From JAGHEK01 sp044426235 (lineage in GTDB: Bacteria; Bacillota; Clostridia; Peptostreptococcales; Peptostreptococcaceae): a DNA stretch of 11,376 nucleotides. The stretch covers positions 1-11,376 of the forward strand of contig JAWXUS010000038.1 of NCBI GenBank assembly GCA_044426235.1. The letters run 5' to 3'. Shown here piece after piece: positions 1-7,333 of the stretch (the stretch's first letter is position 1; every line of letters starts with the position of its first letter). The position numbers and the translations under genes are program-made. Below the pieces are notes generated by a model. That model saw only the letters and a list, made by a program, of their open reading frames with translations, had not been told where the DNA came from and searched no databases.

Positions 1-1
1 A

Positions 2-121
2 GAATTAAACGTTGAAATGCCAATTACTGAAGCTATCTATAAAGGACTTTATGAAAATGAAAATCCGAAAAAAATAATAGATAATCTTATGAACAGAGAA
101 AAAAGAGAAGAAATAATATAA
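2..121 (+). CDS. gpsA: C-terminal end of NAD(P)+-dependent glycerol-3-phosphate dehydrogenase (partial)
   Basis: Only the last 39 codons and the TAA stop are present; the gene begins before the window. The visible peptide contains VEMPITEAIYKGLYENENP followed by a charged tail (NLMNREKREE). This is the typical C-terminal helix region of bacterial GpsA, which reduces dihydroxyacetone phosphate to sn-glycerol-3-phosphate for phospholipid synthesis in the cytoplasm. The catalytic lysine and the nucleotide-binding domain lie outside the window, so the call rests on the tail motif and on context: gpsA directly upstream of spoIVA is a known order in Clostridia. A terminator hairpin begins at the last base of the stop codon, so this is the end of its transcription unit. 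Confidence 0.85.
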   Translation, partial: ELNVEMPITEAIYKGLYENENPKKIIDNLMNREKREEII

Positions 122-146
122 AGACTAGAAAATTCTAGTCTTTTTT
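121..146 (+). terminator. Rho-independent terminator after gpsA
   Basis: The arms AAGACTAGAA (121-130) and TTCTAGTCTT (133-142) are perfectly complementary, and a run of six T follows at 141-146. The left arm begins at the last base of the gpsA stop codon. The innermost A-T pairs probably open to give a usable loop. Confidence 0.85.
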
Positions 147-161
147 ACGTTCAATTAATTG

Positions 162-190
162 GAATAATTAAGCCCCATATAAAATATACT
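162..190 (+). promoter_or_regulatory. Candidate sigma-E promoter of spoIVA
   Basis: GAATAAT at 162-168 matches the sigma-E -35 consensus (KMATATT) at 6 of 7 positions. AATATACT at 183-190 matches the -10 consensus (CATACAMT) at 6 of 8. The spacer is 14 bp, as usual for sigma-E. spoIVA is a sigma-E (mother-cell) gene in Bacillus and Clostridia, so the match is expected. The region is very A+T rich, so chance similarity is possible. No good sigma-A promoter competes here. Confidence 0.45.
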
Positions 191-221
191 TTAATATAAA
201 AATAGTGTATGGAGGGGTATT

Positions 222-1694
222 ATGAGTAATATATATGAAGATATAGCAAAAAGAACTCAAGGCGATATATATATAGGTGTTGTTGGTCCTGTTAGAACTG
301 GAAAATCAACATTTATAAGAAAATTCGTTGAAACTGTTGTTTTACCAAACATAGATAATGAATTTAAAAGAGAGAGGACTCAAGATGAAATTCCTCAAAG
401 TGGTTCAGGAAAAACTATAATGACTGTTGAGCCTAAATTTGTGCCTGCAGACGGTGTGGAAATTCAAATTAGAGAAACTGTTAACTTAAAAGTAAGAATG
501 GTTGATTGTGTTGGGTACATAGTTGATGGTGCATTAGGTCATGAAGAAGGTGGAAAGCAAAGATTAGTTTCAACACCTTGGTCTGATGAGCCTATGTTAT
601 TTGAAAAAGCTGCAGAAATAGGAACAAAAAAAGTAATAAAGGATCATTCAACTCTTGGGATAGTAGTTTTTACTGATGGTTCTGTAACTGGAATTGATAG
701 AAGTAGTTATAATGCTGCAGAAGAAAGAGTTGTAAAAGAGCTTAAAGAACTTAATAAGCCTTTTTCAATAGTTTTAAATACTCTTTATCCAAATGATCAA
801 GCGACAATTGACTTAAAAGATGAATTAGAAAAGAAATATGATGTTTCAGTACTACCTTTAAATGTTGAAGGAATGGACGAGAATGATATAGAAAAAGTTA
901 TGGAAACTATACTTTATGATTTTCCTCTTAGTGAAATAAGAATAAACTTACCAAAATGGATTGAAGGACTTGAGAGTAATCATTGGATTAAAAATAATAT
1001 AATAACTACATTAAGAGAAAGCATTGAAGACATTGGAAAAATAAGAGATGCAGAAAGTATTATAAATGGATTTAGTGGACTTGATTTCTTAGAATATTCA
1101 AAAGTTGATAATGTTGAACTTGGAGAAGGAGTTGTAAATATTGATCTTGATGCAAAGCAAGATTTATTTTATAATATATTAGAAGAAAAAAGTGGATTTA
1201 AAATTGATGGAGATCATCAATTATTAAGTTTAATAACTAAATTATCAAAAGTTAAGGTAGAATATGATAAAGTTGAAGTTGCAATAGAGCAAGCAAAAAA
1301 TAGTGGATATGGATTAGTTTCTCCATCTCTTAATGATTTAGAACTTGAAAATCCGGAAATGATGAAACAAGGAAAGCAATATGGAATTAAGATAAAAGCA
1401 AATGCACCATCACTTCATATAATAAAGGCAGATATATCAACAGAAGTTCACCCAATAGCAGGAAATCAAACTCAAGGAGAAGATATGCTTAAATACCTTC
1501 AAGAAGAAATGTCTAAAAATCCAAATAGTATTTGGGATGCAAATATGTTTGGGAAGTCTTTAGATGATTTAGTAAAAGATCAATTACAAGATAAGTTATA
1601 CGATATGCCTGATGAAATAAGAATTAAAATGCAAAGAACACTTCAAAAAATAATAAATGAAGGAAGTAAGAATATAATTACTATACTTTTATAG
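222..1694 (+). CDS. spoIVA: Stage IV sporulation protein A, spore coat basement-layer ATPase
   Basis: The protein has 490 residues, the usual length for SpoIVA (about 490). It polymerises by ATP hydrolysis on the outer forespore surface in the mother cell and forms the platform on which the coat assembles; it also supports cortex formation. Visible evidence: a Walker A loop GPVRTGKST at residues 22-30 with Lys28, a threonine-bearing segment GSGKTIMTVEPKF at about 61-73, and a Walker B-like MVDCVGY with Asp95. This is the TRAFAC GTPase-like fold that was repurposed for ATP. The middle and C-terminal regions follow the family pattern and end in a hydrophobic tail (NIITILL); the C-terminus mediates partner binding in Bacillus. 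The ATG at 222 has a strong GGAGGGG site at 211-217. The gene is flanked by terminators, so it forms a one-gene unit. Confidence 0.97.
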   Translation: MSNIYEDIAKRTQGDIYIGVVGPVRTGKSTFIRKFVETVVLPNIDNEFKRERTQDEIPQSGSGKTIMTVEPKFVPADGVEIQIRETVNLKVRMVDCVGYIVDGALGHEEGGKQRLVSTPWSDEPMLFEKAAEIGTKKVIKDHSTLGIVVFTDGSVTGIDRSSYNAAEERVVKELKELNKPFSIVLNTLYPNDQATIDLKDELEKKYDVSVLPLNVEGMDENDIEKVMETILYDFPLSEIRINLPKWIEGLESNHWIKNNIITTLRESIEDIGKIRDAESIINGFSGLDFLEYSKVDNVELGEGVVNIDLDAKQDLFYNILEEKSGFKIDGDHQLLSLITKLSKVKVEYDKVEVAIEQAKNSGYGLVSPSLNDLELENPEMMKQGKQYGIKIKANAPSLHIIKADISTEVHPIAGNQTQGEDMLKYLQEEMSKNPNSIWDANMFGKSLDDLVKDQLQDKLYDMPDEIRIKMQRTLQKIINEGSKNIITILL

Positions 1695-1700
1695 ATAGGA

Positions 1701-1727
1701 AGAAGGCTAATAATAGCCTTCTTTTTT
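1701..1727 (+). terminator. Rho-independent terminator after spoIVA
   Basis: The arms AGAAGGCTA (1701-1709) and TAGCCTTCT (1714-1722) form a perfect 9-bp stem with a 4-nt loop. A run of T follows (1722-1727). It starts 6 bases after the spoIVA stop codon. Confidence 0.93.
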
Positions 1728-1772
1728 AATTGTATCTAAATTTAAAAATTTTCAGAAAATTGAAAAAATATA

Positions 1773-1801
1773 TTCACAAATTACAAAAAGTATCATATAA
1801 T
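1773..1801 (+). promoter_or_regulatory. Sigma-A promoter of the AGCS symporter gene
   Basis: TTCACA (1773-1778) and a consensus TATAAT (1796-1801) are separated by exactly 17 bp. Transcription would begin near 1808, giving a short leader of about 25 bases before the ATG at 1833. This also argues against the upstream TTG at 1803 as a start codon. Confidence 0.75.
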
Positions 1802-1832
1802 ATTGTTAAATAAAAATCTAAGGGGGTTAGAT

Positions 1833-3317
1833 ATGGAAGGGGTAATAAACACATTAAATAATATTATATGGAGCACACCGCTTGTAGTACTTTGTCTAAT
1901 GAGTGGACTCTATTTTTCGTTTAGAACTAAATTTTCACAAGTTAGAAATATAAAAGAAATGGTAATGCTATTATTTAAAGATAAAAATCAAAGCAGTGAA
2001 GGTATTTCATCATTTCAAGCGCTTTGTACTGCACTTGCAGGAAGGATAGGAACTGGAAATATTGCAGGTGTAGCAACTGCTATTGCTATGGGTGGACCTG
2101 GAGCATTATTTTGGATGTGGGTTATAGCATTTTTTGGTGCAGGATCTGCACTTGCAGAATCGACACTTGGTCAAATTTATAAAGAAGAAGATAATGGAGA
2201 GTTTAGAGGAGGTCCTGCATACTACATTGAGAAGGGGCTTGGTAAAACTAAATTTTCAAAAGCGTACGGAATACTATTTGCAGTAGTAACACTTATTGCA
2301 ACAGGAGTTTTACTTCCGGGAGTACAATCAAACTCTATTGCAAGTGGAATAAATAATGCTTTTAATATTGATGTTAGTATTGTTGGAATATTCGTTGTAA
2401 TATTACTTGCATTTATTATATTTGGAGGAATAAAAAGAATTGCATCAACTGCAGAATTTATAGTTCCATTTATGGGAGGATTATACGTTTTAGCATCAAT
2501 AATAGTCGTTATAATAAATATTGAAAAAGTTCCAGAAATATTTGCATTAATATTTAATTGTGCATTTAATAACGAGGCTATTTTCTCTGGAATATTCGGT
2601 TCAACTATTGCCTGGGGAGTAAAAAGAGGTATCTATTCAAACGAGGCGGGTCAAGGAACAGGACCACAAGCAGCATCTGCAGCAAAAGTTAGTCACCCTA
2701 CAAAGCAAGGATTAGTTCAATCTTTCTCAGTTTATATTGATACATTATTCGTTTGTACTGCAACTGGACTTATGATACTTATGACTAATTCGTATAATGT
2801 AATTGATACAAGCGGAAATTATATAGTAGAAAATTTACCGGGAGTAGAATATGGTCCTGCATTTACTCAAATGGCACTTGATAAATTACTTCCAGGAAGT
2901 AGTTTTGGTTCAATGTTCATTGCAGTTTCACTTTTCTTCTTTGCATTTACAACTATAATGTCTTATTACTACATTGCAGAAGTTAATCTTAGCTATTTAG
3001 TTTCAAAATTAAATAAACCTAATTTATCAAAAGTAATGATAAATGTTCTTAGAGTAAGTTTACTTGTTATGGTGTTTAATGGTTGTGTTAAAGATGCTGA
3101 ATTAACTTGGACAATGGGGGATATTGGAGTTGGAGCAATGGCTTGGTTAAACGTTATAGCTATACTTTTATTATCAAACATTGCTATTAAATGTTTTGAT
3201 GATTATGATAAAAAATTAAAAAGCGGAATTAAAAGAGAAGACATAACTTTTAACCCAATAGAACTTGGAATAGAAAACGCAGATTATTGGGAAGAGTTAG
3301 TTAAAAAGGATATCTAG
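1833..3317 (+). CDS. Alanine or glycine:cation symporter (AGCS family, TC 2.A.25)
   Basis: This is a multi-pass membrane transporter of 494 residues that imports alanine or glycine with Na+. Family hallmarks are GRIGTGNIAG (70-79), PGALFWMWV (89-97) and the long conserved stretch GIYSNEAGQGTGPQAASAA (266-284). About ten hydrophobic segments are visible, and the length fits the family (about 450-550). The frame can be opened upstream to a TTG at 1803, but that codon lies just after the -10 box and upstream of the expected transcript start. The ATG at 1833 has GGGGG at 1822-1826, so I place the start there. The gene has its own promoter and terminator. In spore formers alanine and glycine act as germinants or co-germinants and as Stickland substrates, but a link to neighbouring spoIVA is only a guess. 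Substrate choice cannot be read from the sequence. Confidence 0.95.
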   Translation: MEGVINTLNNIIWSTPLVVLCLMSGLYFSFRTKFSQVRNIKEMVMLLFKDKNQSSEGISSFQALCTALAGRIGTGNIAGVATAIAMGGPGALFWMWVIAFFGAGSALAESTLGQIYKEEDNGEFRGGPAYYIEKGLGKTKFSKAYGILFAVVTLIATGVLLPGVQSNSIASGINNAFNIDVSIVGIFVVILLAFIIFGGIKRIASTAEFIVPFMGGLYVLASIIVVIINIEKVPEIFALIFNCAFNNEAIFSGIFGSTIAWGVKRGIYSNEAGQGTGPQAASAAKVSHPTKQGLVQSFSVYIDTLFVCTATGLMILMTNSYNVIDTSGNYIVENLPGVEYGPAFTQMALDKLLPGSSFGSMFIAVSLFFFAFTTIMSYYYIAEVNLSYLVSKLNKPNLSKVMINVLRVSLLVMVFNGCVKDAELTWTMGDIGVGAMAWLNVIAILLLSNIAIKCFDDYDKKLKSGIKREDITFNPIELGIENADYWEELVKKDI

Positions 3318-3330
3318 GTATCCTTTTTTT
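3303..3330 (+). terminator. Rho-independent terminator straddling the symporter stop codon
   Basis: The arms AAAAAGGATA (3303-3312) and TATCCTTTTT (3319-3328) pair perfectly around a 6-nt loop that contains the TAG stop (3315-3317). The T run extends to 3330. The left arm encodes the last residues of the transporter, so a translating ribosome would cover the hairpin. Confidence 0.85.
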
Positions 3331-3387
3331 ATTTATTTCAAGGATAGTAAATAACAAATGAAGAACCTATTATTAGGGGTGATAATT

Positions 3388-4482
3388 ATGGAAAAGAGAA
3401 AGTTAAATAAGTCAAGAGTTATGGTACTTGGAATAGTATTTTATATGACATTTTATGGATTTGTTGAAGTGATTGGAATGAATGTTAAGACTATTAATTT
3501 AGAGAATAAAGATTATGAATTTTTAATAAGTAAGAAAGGTCTTATAATTAAAGATCAAGAGATAATTAAATCTCCTCAAAATGGATATTTTAAAAGTGTA
3601 GTTGAAGAAGGTGAAAAAGTTCAAAAAAATCAACTTTTGGGATATGTTTATGAAAATGAAAAAGAGTATAATAACGTACTTAGTGAAGTAGAAAAAATTA
3701 ATATAGAGATAAATAATTTGCAAAATGAAATAGAAAATACTTCTTCAAACACTAGTCAAATATTTATAAATAAACAGATAGAAAATAAAGAAAGTGAACT
3801 TGATCGATTAAAAATGAAATTGGATAAATCTACAGAAATATATTCAAATGTTTCTGGTAAAATTTCATTTTATTTTGATGAAGATGAAAATTTTGATATA
3901 GGTAATTTATCAGAAATAACAAAAGATGATATTGAAAATTCTAAGTTTAATTATGAAAATTCAAAAAAAAATAATAAAGTTATAGAAAATGAACCGATTT
4001 TAAAAATAGTAAATACTAATGAAACTTTTATTTGCATTGAAATAACTGAAGATGAAGTGGATTTACTTGAGGTTGGAAAAAGTTTTAATTTAAGATATGA
4101 AGATAATTCAATAAGGGTTACTGTAGATGATATTCATCAAAAAAATGGATATTATATATTAATTTTTAGATTTATAGGAGAAAATAGTGAAATTTACAAC
4201 ACAATGTCACAGAATTTTGATATAATATACAAGAAAATAGATTCTATAAGAATAAATAAGAGTTCATTAGATGAAATAGATGATATTTTAGGAGTGTATG
4301 TTGTCGATCATCAAAATTCATATTCAAAATTTATTGAATTAAAAGGTATTATATTTGAAGATAACGACCATATTTATATTGACTACTTTAATAACCGTAA
4401 AAATGGAATTAAGACTGTTGATGTTTATGATAAAGTAATATTAAATCCAAATTATGTTAATATAAAAATAAAAGTTAAGTAG
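3388..4482 (+). CDS. Membrane-anchored HlyD-like (barrel-sandwich hybrid) adaptor protein
   Basis: The protein has 364 residues with one N-terminal transmembrane segment (about 10-30) and the rest probably outside the membrane. KSPQNGYFKSVVEEGEKVQKNQLLGYV (about 61-87) is a lipoyl-like half-motif typical of HlyD/membrane-fusion proteins. A Glu/Lys/Asn-rich coiled coil follows (about 92-152). The second half-motif VSGKISFYFDEDENF comes next (about 155-169), then a beta-rich C-terminal domain. An in-frame ATG at 3358 exists, but the ATG at 3388 has AGGGGTGA (3375-3382) at ideal spacing, so I prefer the latter. It is the first gene of the division operon, 7 bp ahead of yggS. No ABC or MFS exporter is encoded beside it. 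Similar HlyD-like genes sit ahead of yggS-sepF in other Clostridia, as I recall, which suggests an envelope or division role rather than export. Function is unknown. No clear promoter was found in 3331-3387. Confidence 0.75.
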   Translation: MEKRKLNKSRVMVLGIVFYMTFYGFVEVIGMNVKTINLENKDYEFLISKKGLIIKDQEIIKSPQNGYFKSVVEEGEKVQKNQLLGYVYENEKEYNNVLSEVEKINIEINNLQNEIENTSSNTSQIFINKQIENKESELDRLKMKLDKSTEIYSNVSGKISFYFDEDENFDIGNLSEITKDDIENSKFNYENSKKNNKVIENEPILKIVNTNETFICIEITEDEVDLLEVGKSFNLRYEDNSIRVTVDDIHQKNGYYILIFRFIGENSEIYNTMSQNFDIIYKKIDSIRINKSSLDEIDDILGVYVVDHQNSYSKFIELKGIIFEDNDHIYIDYFNNRKNGIKTVDVYDKVILNPNYVNIKIKVK

Positions 4483-4489
4483 GTATTAT

Positions 4490-5176
4490 ATGAACCAAAT
4501 AAAAAATAATTTATCTGAAATCAAAAATAATATAAAAAACTATTTAAATCACTCGAATAAATTTATGGAAAGTGATATAATGATTTTGGCAGTTACGAAA
4601 AATGTTGATATAGAACCTATTTTGGAGTCTATTGGGTACGGAGTAACTGATGTTGGTGAAAATAAACCACAAGAATTAAAAAGAAAATACGACATAATCG
4701 GAGATAAAGTAAGATGGCACTTAATTGGTAGCCTTCAAACTAATAAAGTGAAATATGTTATTAATTGTGCATATATGATTCACTCTTTAGATAGATTATC
4801 TCTTTGTGAGGAAATACAAAAAAGAGCAGAAAAAGAAATAAATTGCTTAGTACAAGTAAATATTTCAAATGAAGAAACTAAACAAGGTTTAAAAGAGGAA
4901 GAAGTAATTTCTTTTATAAAAGAAGTTTCTAAAAGATTTAATAAGATCAAAATTAAAGGGTTAATGACTATGGCACCCTTTACTGATGATGAGGATATAA
5001 AAAGATCTGTATTTAAAGGTCTAAATAAACTTTCAAGAAAAATTCAAAATGAGAATATAGAAAATGTTTCGATGGATTACTTATCAATGGGTATGAGTAA
5101 TGATTATCAAATTGCATTAGAAGAAGGTTCAAATATTGTAAGAATTGGGACTTCTATATTTGGAAAAAGAAAATAA
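4490..5176 (+). CDS. yggS: YggS/PROSC family pyridoxal-phosphate homeostasis protein
   Basis: This is a cytoplasmic, single-domain PLP-binding TIM-barrel protein of 228 residues (family about 220-235). It buffers and delivers pyridoxal 5'-phosphate and influences amino acid pools; no enzymatic activity is established for the family. The PLP-binding lysine is Lys37 in AVTKNVD. Other family motifs are GENKPQELKRKYD (56-68), WHLIGSLQTNKVKYV (76-90), KGLMTMAPF (156-164), LSMGMSNDYQIAL (198-210) and VRIGTSIFG (217-225), which bind the phosphate group. The ATG at 4490 has only a weak AGG (4481-4483) that overlaps the preceding stop codon, so translation may be coupled to the upstream gene. Its place just before sepF is conserved in Firmicutes and Actinobacteria (the B. 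subtilis counterpart is ylmE). Confidence 0.95.
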   Translation: MNQIKNNLSEIKNNIKNYLNHSNKFMESDIMILAVTKNVDIEPILESIGYGVTDVGENKPQELKRKYDIIGDKVRWHLIGSLQTNKVKYVINCAYMIHSLDRLSLCEEIQKRAEKEINCLVQVNISNEETKQGLKEEEVISFIKEVSKRFNKIKIKGLMTMAPFTDDEDIKRSVFKGLNKLSRKIQNENIENVSMDYLSMGMSNDYQIALEEGSNIVRIGTSIFGKRK

Positions 5177-5200
5177 ACTTAATTTAGAGGAGAGATAAAT

Positions 5201-5665
5201 ATGTCTTTTATAGATGGTATGAAAAATTGGTTACTTGGTGGTTCAGAGGAAAAAATGGAAAGTATGATAGAAGAATCAAAATATGAAGAACAAACTATAG
5301 AAGATGATAATAATATGGATATGACGCCTATGACAAAATCATCAACAAATAACGTAGTACCGATTAAGCATAATGATAATTTAAAGGTTATAATAGTTGA
5401 ACCAAGAAGTTTTGATGATGTAACATTAATAGTTGATCACTTAAAATCAAAAAGAGCAGTAATTGCAAATTTAGATGCATTAAAAGATCAAAAGCTAAAA
5501 AAATCAGTTTTTGATTTTATGAGTGGAGCAGTTTATATAATTGGTGGAGATTTACAACAAATTTCAAACGGAATATATATACTAGCGCAAAATAACGTTA
5601 ATATAGACTCAAATTTTAAGAAGGAATTACAAAGCAAAGCAGCTTATCCTTGGCCAGGTAAATAA
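5201..5665 (+). CDS. sepF: Cell division protein SepF, FtsZ membrane anchor
   Basis: SepF (154 residues, typical length about 150) binds the C-terminal tail of FtsZ and polymerises into rings that tether the Z-ring to the membrane at the division site. The N-terminus (MSFIDGMKNWLLG, 1-13) is the amphipathic membrane-targeting helix. Residues about 15-58 are an acidic, Asn/Thr-rich flexible linker. The globular SepF domain (61-136) contains VIIVEPRSFDD, KSKRAVIANLDAL, and the dimer-forming FDFMSGAVYIIGGD with conserved Gly109. A short AAYPWPGK tail ends the protein. The ATG at 5201 has a strong AGAGGAGAG at 5186-5194. It sits 24 bp after yggS and 29 bp before yggT, the standard order in this cluster. 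Confidence 0.97.
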   Translation: MSFIDGMKNWLLGGSEEKMESMIEESKYEEQTIEDDNNMDMTPMTKSSTNNVVPIKHNDNLKVIIVEPRSFDDVTLIVDHLKSKRAVIANLDALKDQKLKKSVFDFMSGAVYIIGGDLQQISNGIYILAQNNVNIDSNFKKELQSKAAYPWPGK

Positions 5666-5694
5666 TTTAAAATAATTAAAGGAGATGAAATTTA

Positions 5695-5952
5695 TTGAAT
5701 ACAATAGCAGTTGCGATGTATCACGTTTTAGATATAGTTTCGTGGATTATTGTAATAAAGAGTTTTTTAACTTGGGTACCAAATGAAACAACAGAGAGAT
5801 TATATGACATACTATCAGTTATAACTGAACCTATTGAGGCACCTATTAGGTCTTTGACTTCAAAATTTATGAACGGGCCTGTAGACTTAACACCGATGTT
5901 TGCAATAATCTTACTTATGATGCTTAAGAATATAATGATATACTTAATGTAG
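5695..5952 (+). CDS. YggT family small membrane protein
   Basis: The protein has 85 residues and two transmembrane helices (about 3-28 and 63-84) joined by a short amphipathic loop. Family-typical residues are SFLTWVPN (23-30), the loop ITEPIEAPIR (43-52) and DLTPMFAIILLMM (64-76). YggT proteins (YlmG in B. subtilis, also found in plastids) are linked genetically to division and envelope integrity, but the biochemical role is not settled. Translation starts at a TTG (5695): AAAGGAGATG at 5678-5687 is well placed for it, while the next ATG (Met8, 5716) has no site of its own. The stop codon TAG shares its last base with the GTG start of ylmH, so the two genes are translationally coupled. Confidence 0.93.
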   Translation: MNTIAVAMYHVLDIVSWIIVIKSFLTWVPNETTERLYDILSVITEPIEAPIRSLTSKFMNGPVDLTPMFAIILLMMLKNIMIYLM

Positions 5953-6737
5953 TGGATAAATTAAAACTAACTGGACATATAAAAGATATAGATCTTAAAA
6001 ATAAGATGTTTAGACTTATTGATAAGGTTAATTTATGTCTTAAAAATTATGAAGTACAAAAGAGTGAATTTTTAAATCCATATGAAATAAAAAATGCACT
6101 ATCAGTTTTAAATTATAATAAAGATATTAATTATACAATTGATGGTGGATATGAAAATTCTGAAAGAAGTGTAGTATTTATATATCCATTTTATATGGAT
6201 TATAACGATATTGATTCTAAATTAGATATATTACAAATTGATGGTAATTTTAAATTTAAAGAAGTACTTCATAAGGATTATTTAGGTTCTATTTTGGGGC
6301 TTGGAATAAAAAGAGAAAAGATTGGAGATATATTAGTTAATGATAATTTTTGTCAAGTTATAGTTGATAATGATATTTCAGACTTTTTAATTTTTAATCT
6401 AAATAAAATTGGTAAAAATAATATATCTATTAAGCATATAGAAAAAGAAGATTTAAAGATGCCAAACATAAATTACAAAGAAGTAAATACCACTATTTCA
6501 TCAAAAAGATTGGATTGTGTGATTAGTGGAATATATAATATCTCAAGGCAAGAAAGTATTAAGTATATATCATCAGAGAGAGTTTTTGTTGATTATGAAA
6601 AAATAATTTCTCCCTCAAAACTTATAGAGGATACGTGTTTAATTTCTGTTAGAGGAAAAGGGAGAATTATTGTATCTGAAATTGGAGAATTAACTAAAAA
6701 AGAAAAAGTAAAACTAAAAATTAAAATAATTACATAA
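5952..6737 (+). CDS. ylmH: YlmH family S4-domain RNA-binding protein
   Basis: This is a cytoplasmic protein of 261 residues (family about 255-265). The N-terminal YlmH domain includes the conserved HKDYLGSILGLGIKREKIGD (107-126) and GDILV segments. The C-terminal S4 RNA-binding domain runs from about 182 to 240, with SSKRLDCVISGIYNISRQ and the basic VRGKGRIIV strand. YlmH-type proteins have been implicated in ribosome-associated quality control on the 50S subunit, functionally like RqcP, and the gene sits with divIVA in Gram-positives. The GTG start at 5952 overlaps the yggT stop as TAGTG, and no convincing Shine-Dalgarno precedes it, which indicates termination-reinitiation. The stop TAA at 6735-6737 lies inside the ribosome binding site of divIVA. 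Confidence 0.92.
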   Translation: MDKLKLTGHIKDIDLKNKMFRLIDKVNLCLKNYEVQKSEFLNPYEIKNALSVLNYNKDINYTIDGGYENSERSVVFIYPFYMDYNDIDSKLDILQIDGNFKFKEVLHKDYLGSILGLGIKREKIGDILVNDNFCQVIVDNDISDFLIFNLNKIGKNNISIKHIEKEDLKMPNINYKEVNTTISSKRLDCVISGIYNISRQESIKYISSERVFVDYEKIISPSKLIEDTCLISVRGKGRIIVSEIGELTKKEKVKLKIKIIT

Positions 6738-6747
6738 GGAGAACAGA

Positions 6748-7293
6748 ATGATAACTCCACAAGAGATTGAAAATAAGGAATTTAAAAGAGGACTTAGAGG
6801 ATACAAAGAAGAAGAAGTAGATGAATTTTTAGATGAAATAAAAGATCACTACGAAGTTGCAATTAGAGAAAATCATGAAGTAAAAGAAAAAATGAAAATG
6901 TATCAAGATCAAATATTAAAATATGAAAATCTTGAAGAAACATTAAAAGCTACTTTAATAAGAGCTGAGAGTGTTGCTGAGGATACTTGTAGTACTGCAA
7001 ACAAAAAAGCTAAAGTTATAGTTGAAGAAGCTGATTTAAAGGCACGTCAAATAATTGAACAAGCTAATAATCAAGTTATTGAAATTAGAAAAGAATATGA
7101 TGAAATGGTTAAAGAATTTAAAGTATTTAGAAATAAATTCAAATCATTACTTGAAGATCAAATTAGAAATATTGATGAAATATTTTATCATGTTGATGAA
7201 GATAAGATGCCTGGAATTGAAAAGCAAAACTTCGAAAATACAACTAGATATTCAAACTTTGAAGACGATACTATATCTAATCTTGAGTTATAA
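6748..7293 (+). CDS. divIVA: DivIVA family polar/septal scaffold protein
   Basis: DivIVA (181 residues) is a cytoplasmic coiled-coil protein that gathers at negatively curved membrane at septa and poles and recruits division, chromosome-anchoring or wall-growth partners. The N-terminal domain is unmistakable: ITPQEIENKEFKRGLRGYKEEEVDEFLDEI (2-31). This is followed by a long, charged coiled coil from about 28 to 145, with a short break near 60-66, and an acidic, probably disordered tail (about 150-181). In B. subtilis the exposed pair Phe17-Arg18 inserts into the membrane; the matching residues here are Leu16-Arg17. The ATG at 6748 has AAGGAG at 6736-6741 overlapping the ylmH stop. It is the last gene of the operon. 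No GC-containing terminator follows, so some transcription may continue into the ileS leader. Confidence 0.96.
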   Translation: MITPQEIENKEFKRGLRGYKEEEVDEFLDEIKDHYEVAIRENHEVKEKMKMYQDQILKYENLEETLKATLIRAESVAEDTCSTANKKAKVIVEEADLKARQIIEQANNQVIEIRKEYDEMVKEFKVFRNKFKSLLEDQIRNIDEIFYHVDEDKMPGIEKQNFENTTRYSNFEDDTISNLEL

Positions 7294-7333
7294 AAATATA
7301 TTTTTGTGTTTAATATTAAGTTGTAAAAATAGG

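Noticed and set aside
1803..1832. Upstream TTG start that would add 10 residues to the AGCS symporter
   Set aside because: It lies two bases after the -10 box and upstream of the expected transcript start, and has no ribosome binding site. The ATG at 1833 has GGGGG at good spacing.
3358..3387. Upstream ATG that would add 10 residues to the HlyD-like protein
   Set aside because: AAGGA at 3340-3344 is 13 bases away, too far for efficient initiation. The ATG at 3388 has AGGGGTGA five bases before it.
2993..3723. Minus-strand open frames of about 60 codons (2993-3181 and 3523-3723)
   Set aside because: Both are antisense to well-supported genes, are low-complexity hydrophobic peptides, and lack promoters and ribosome binding sites.
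7292..7305. AAAAATATATTTTT as a terminator for divIVA
   Set aside because: The hairpin would be A-T pairs only with essentially no loop, so it is too weak to terminate reliably; it is a common low-complexity pattern.
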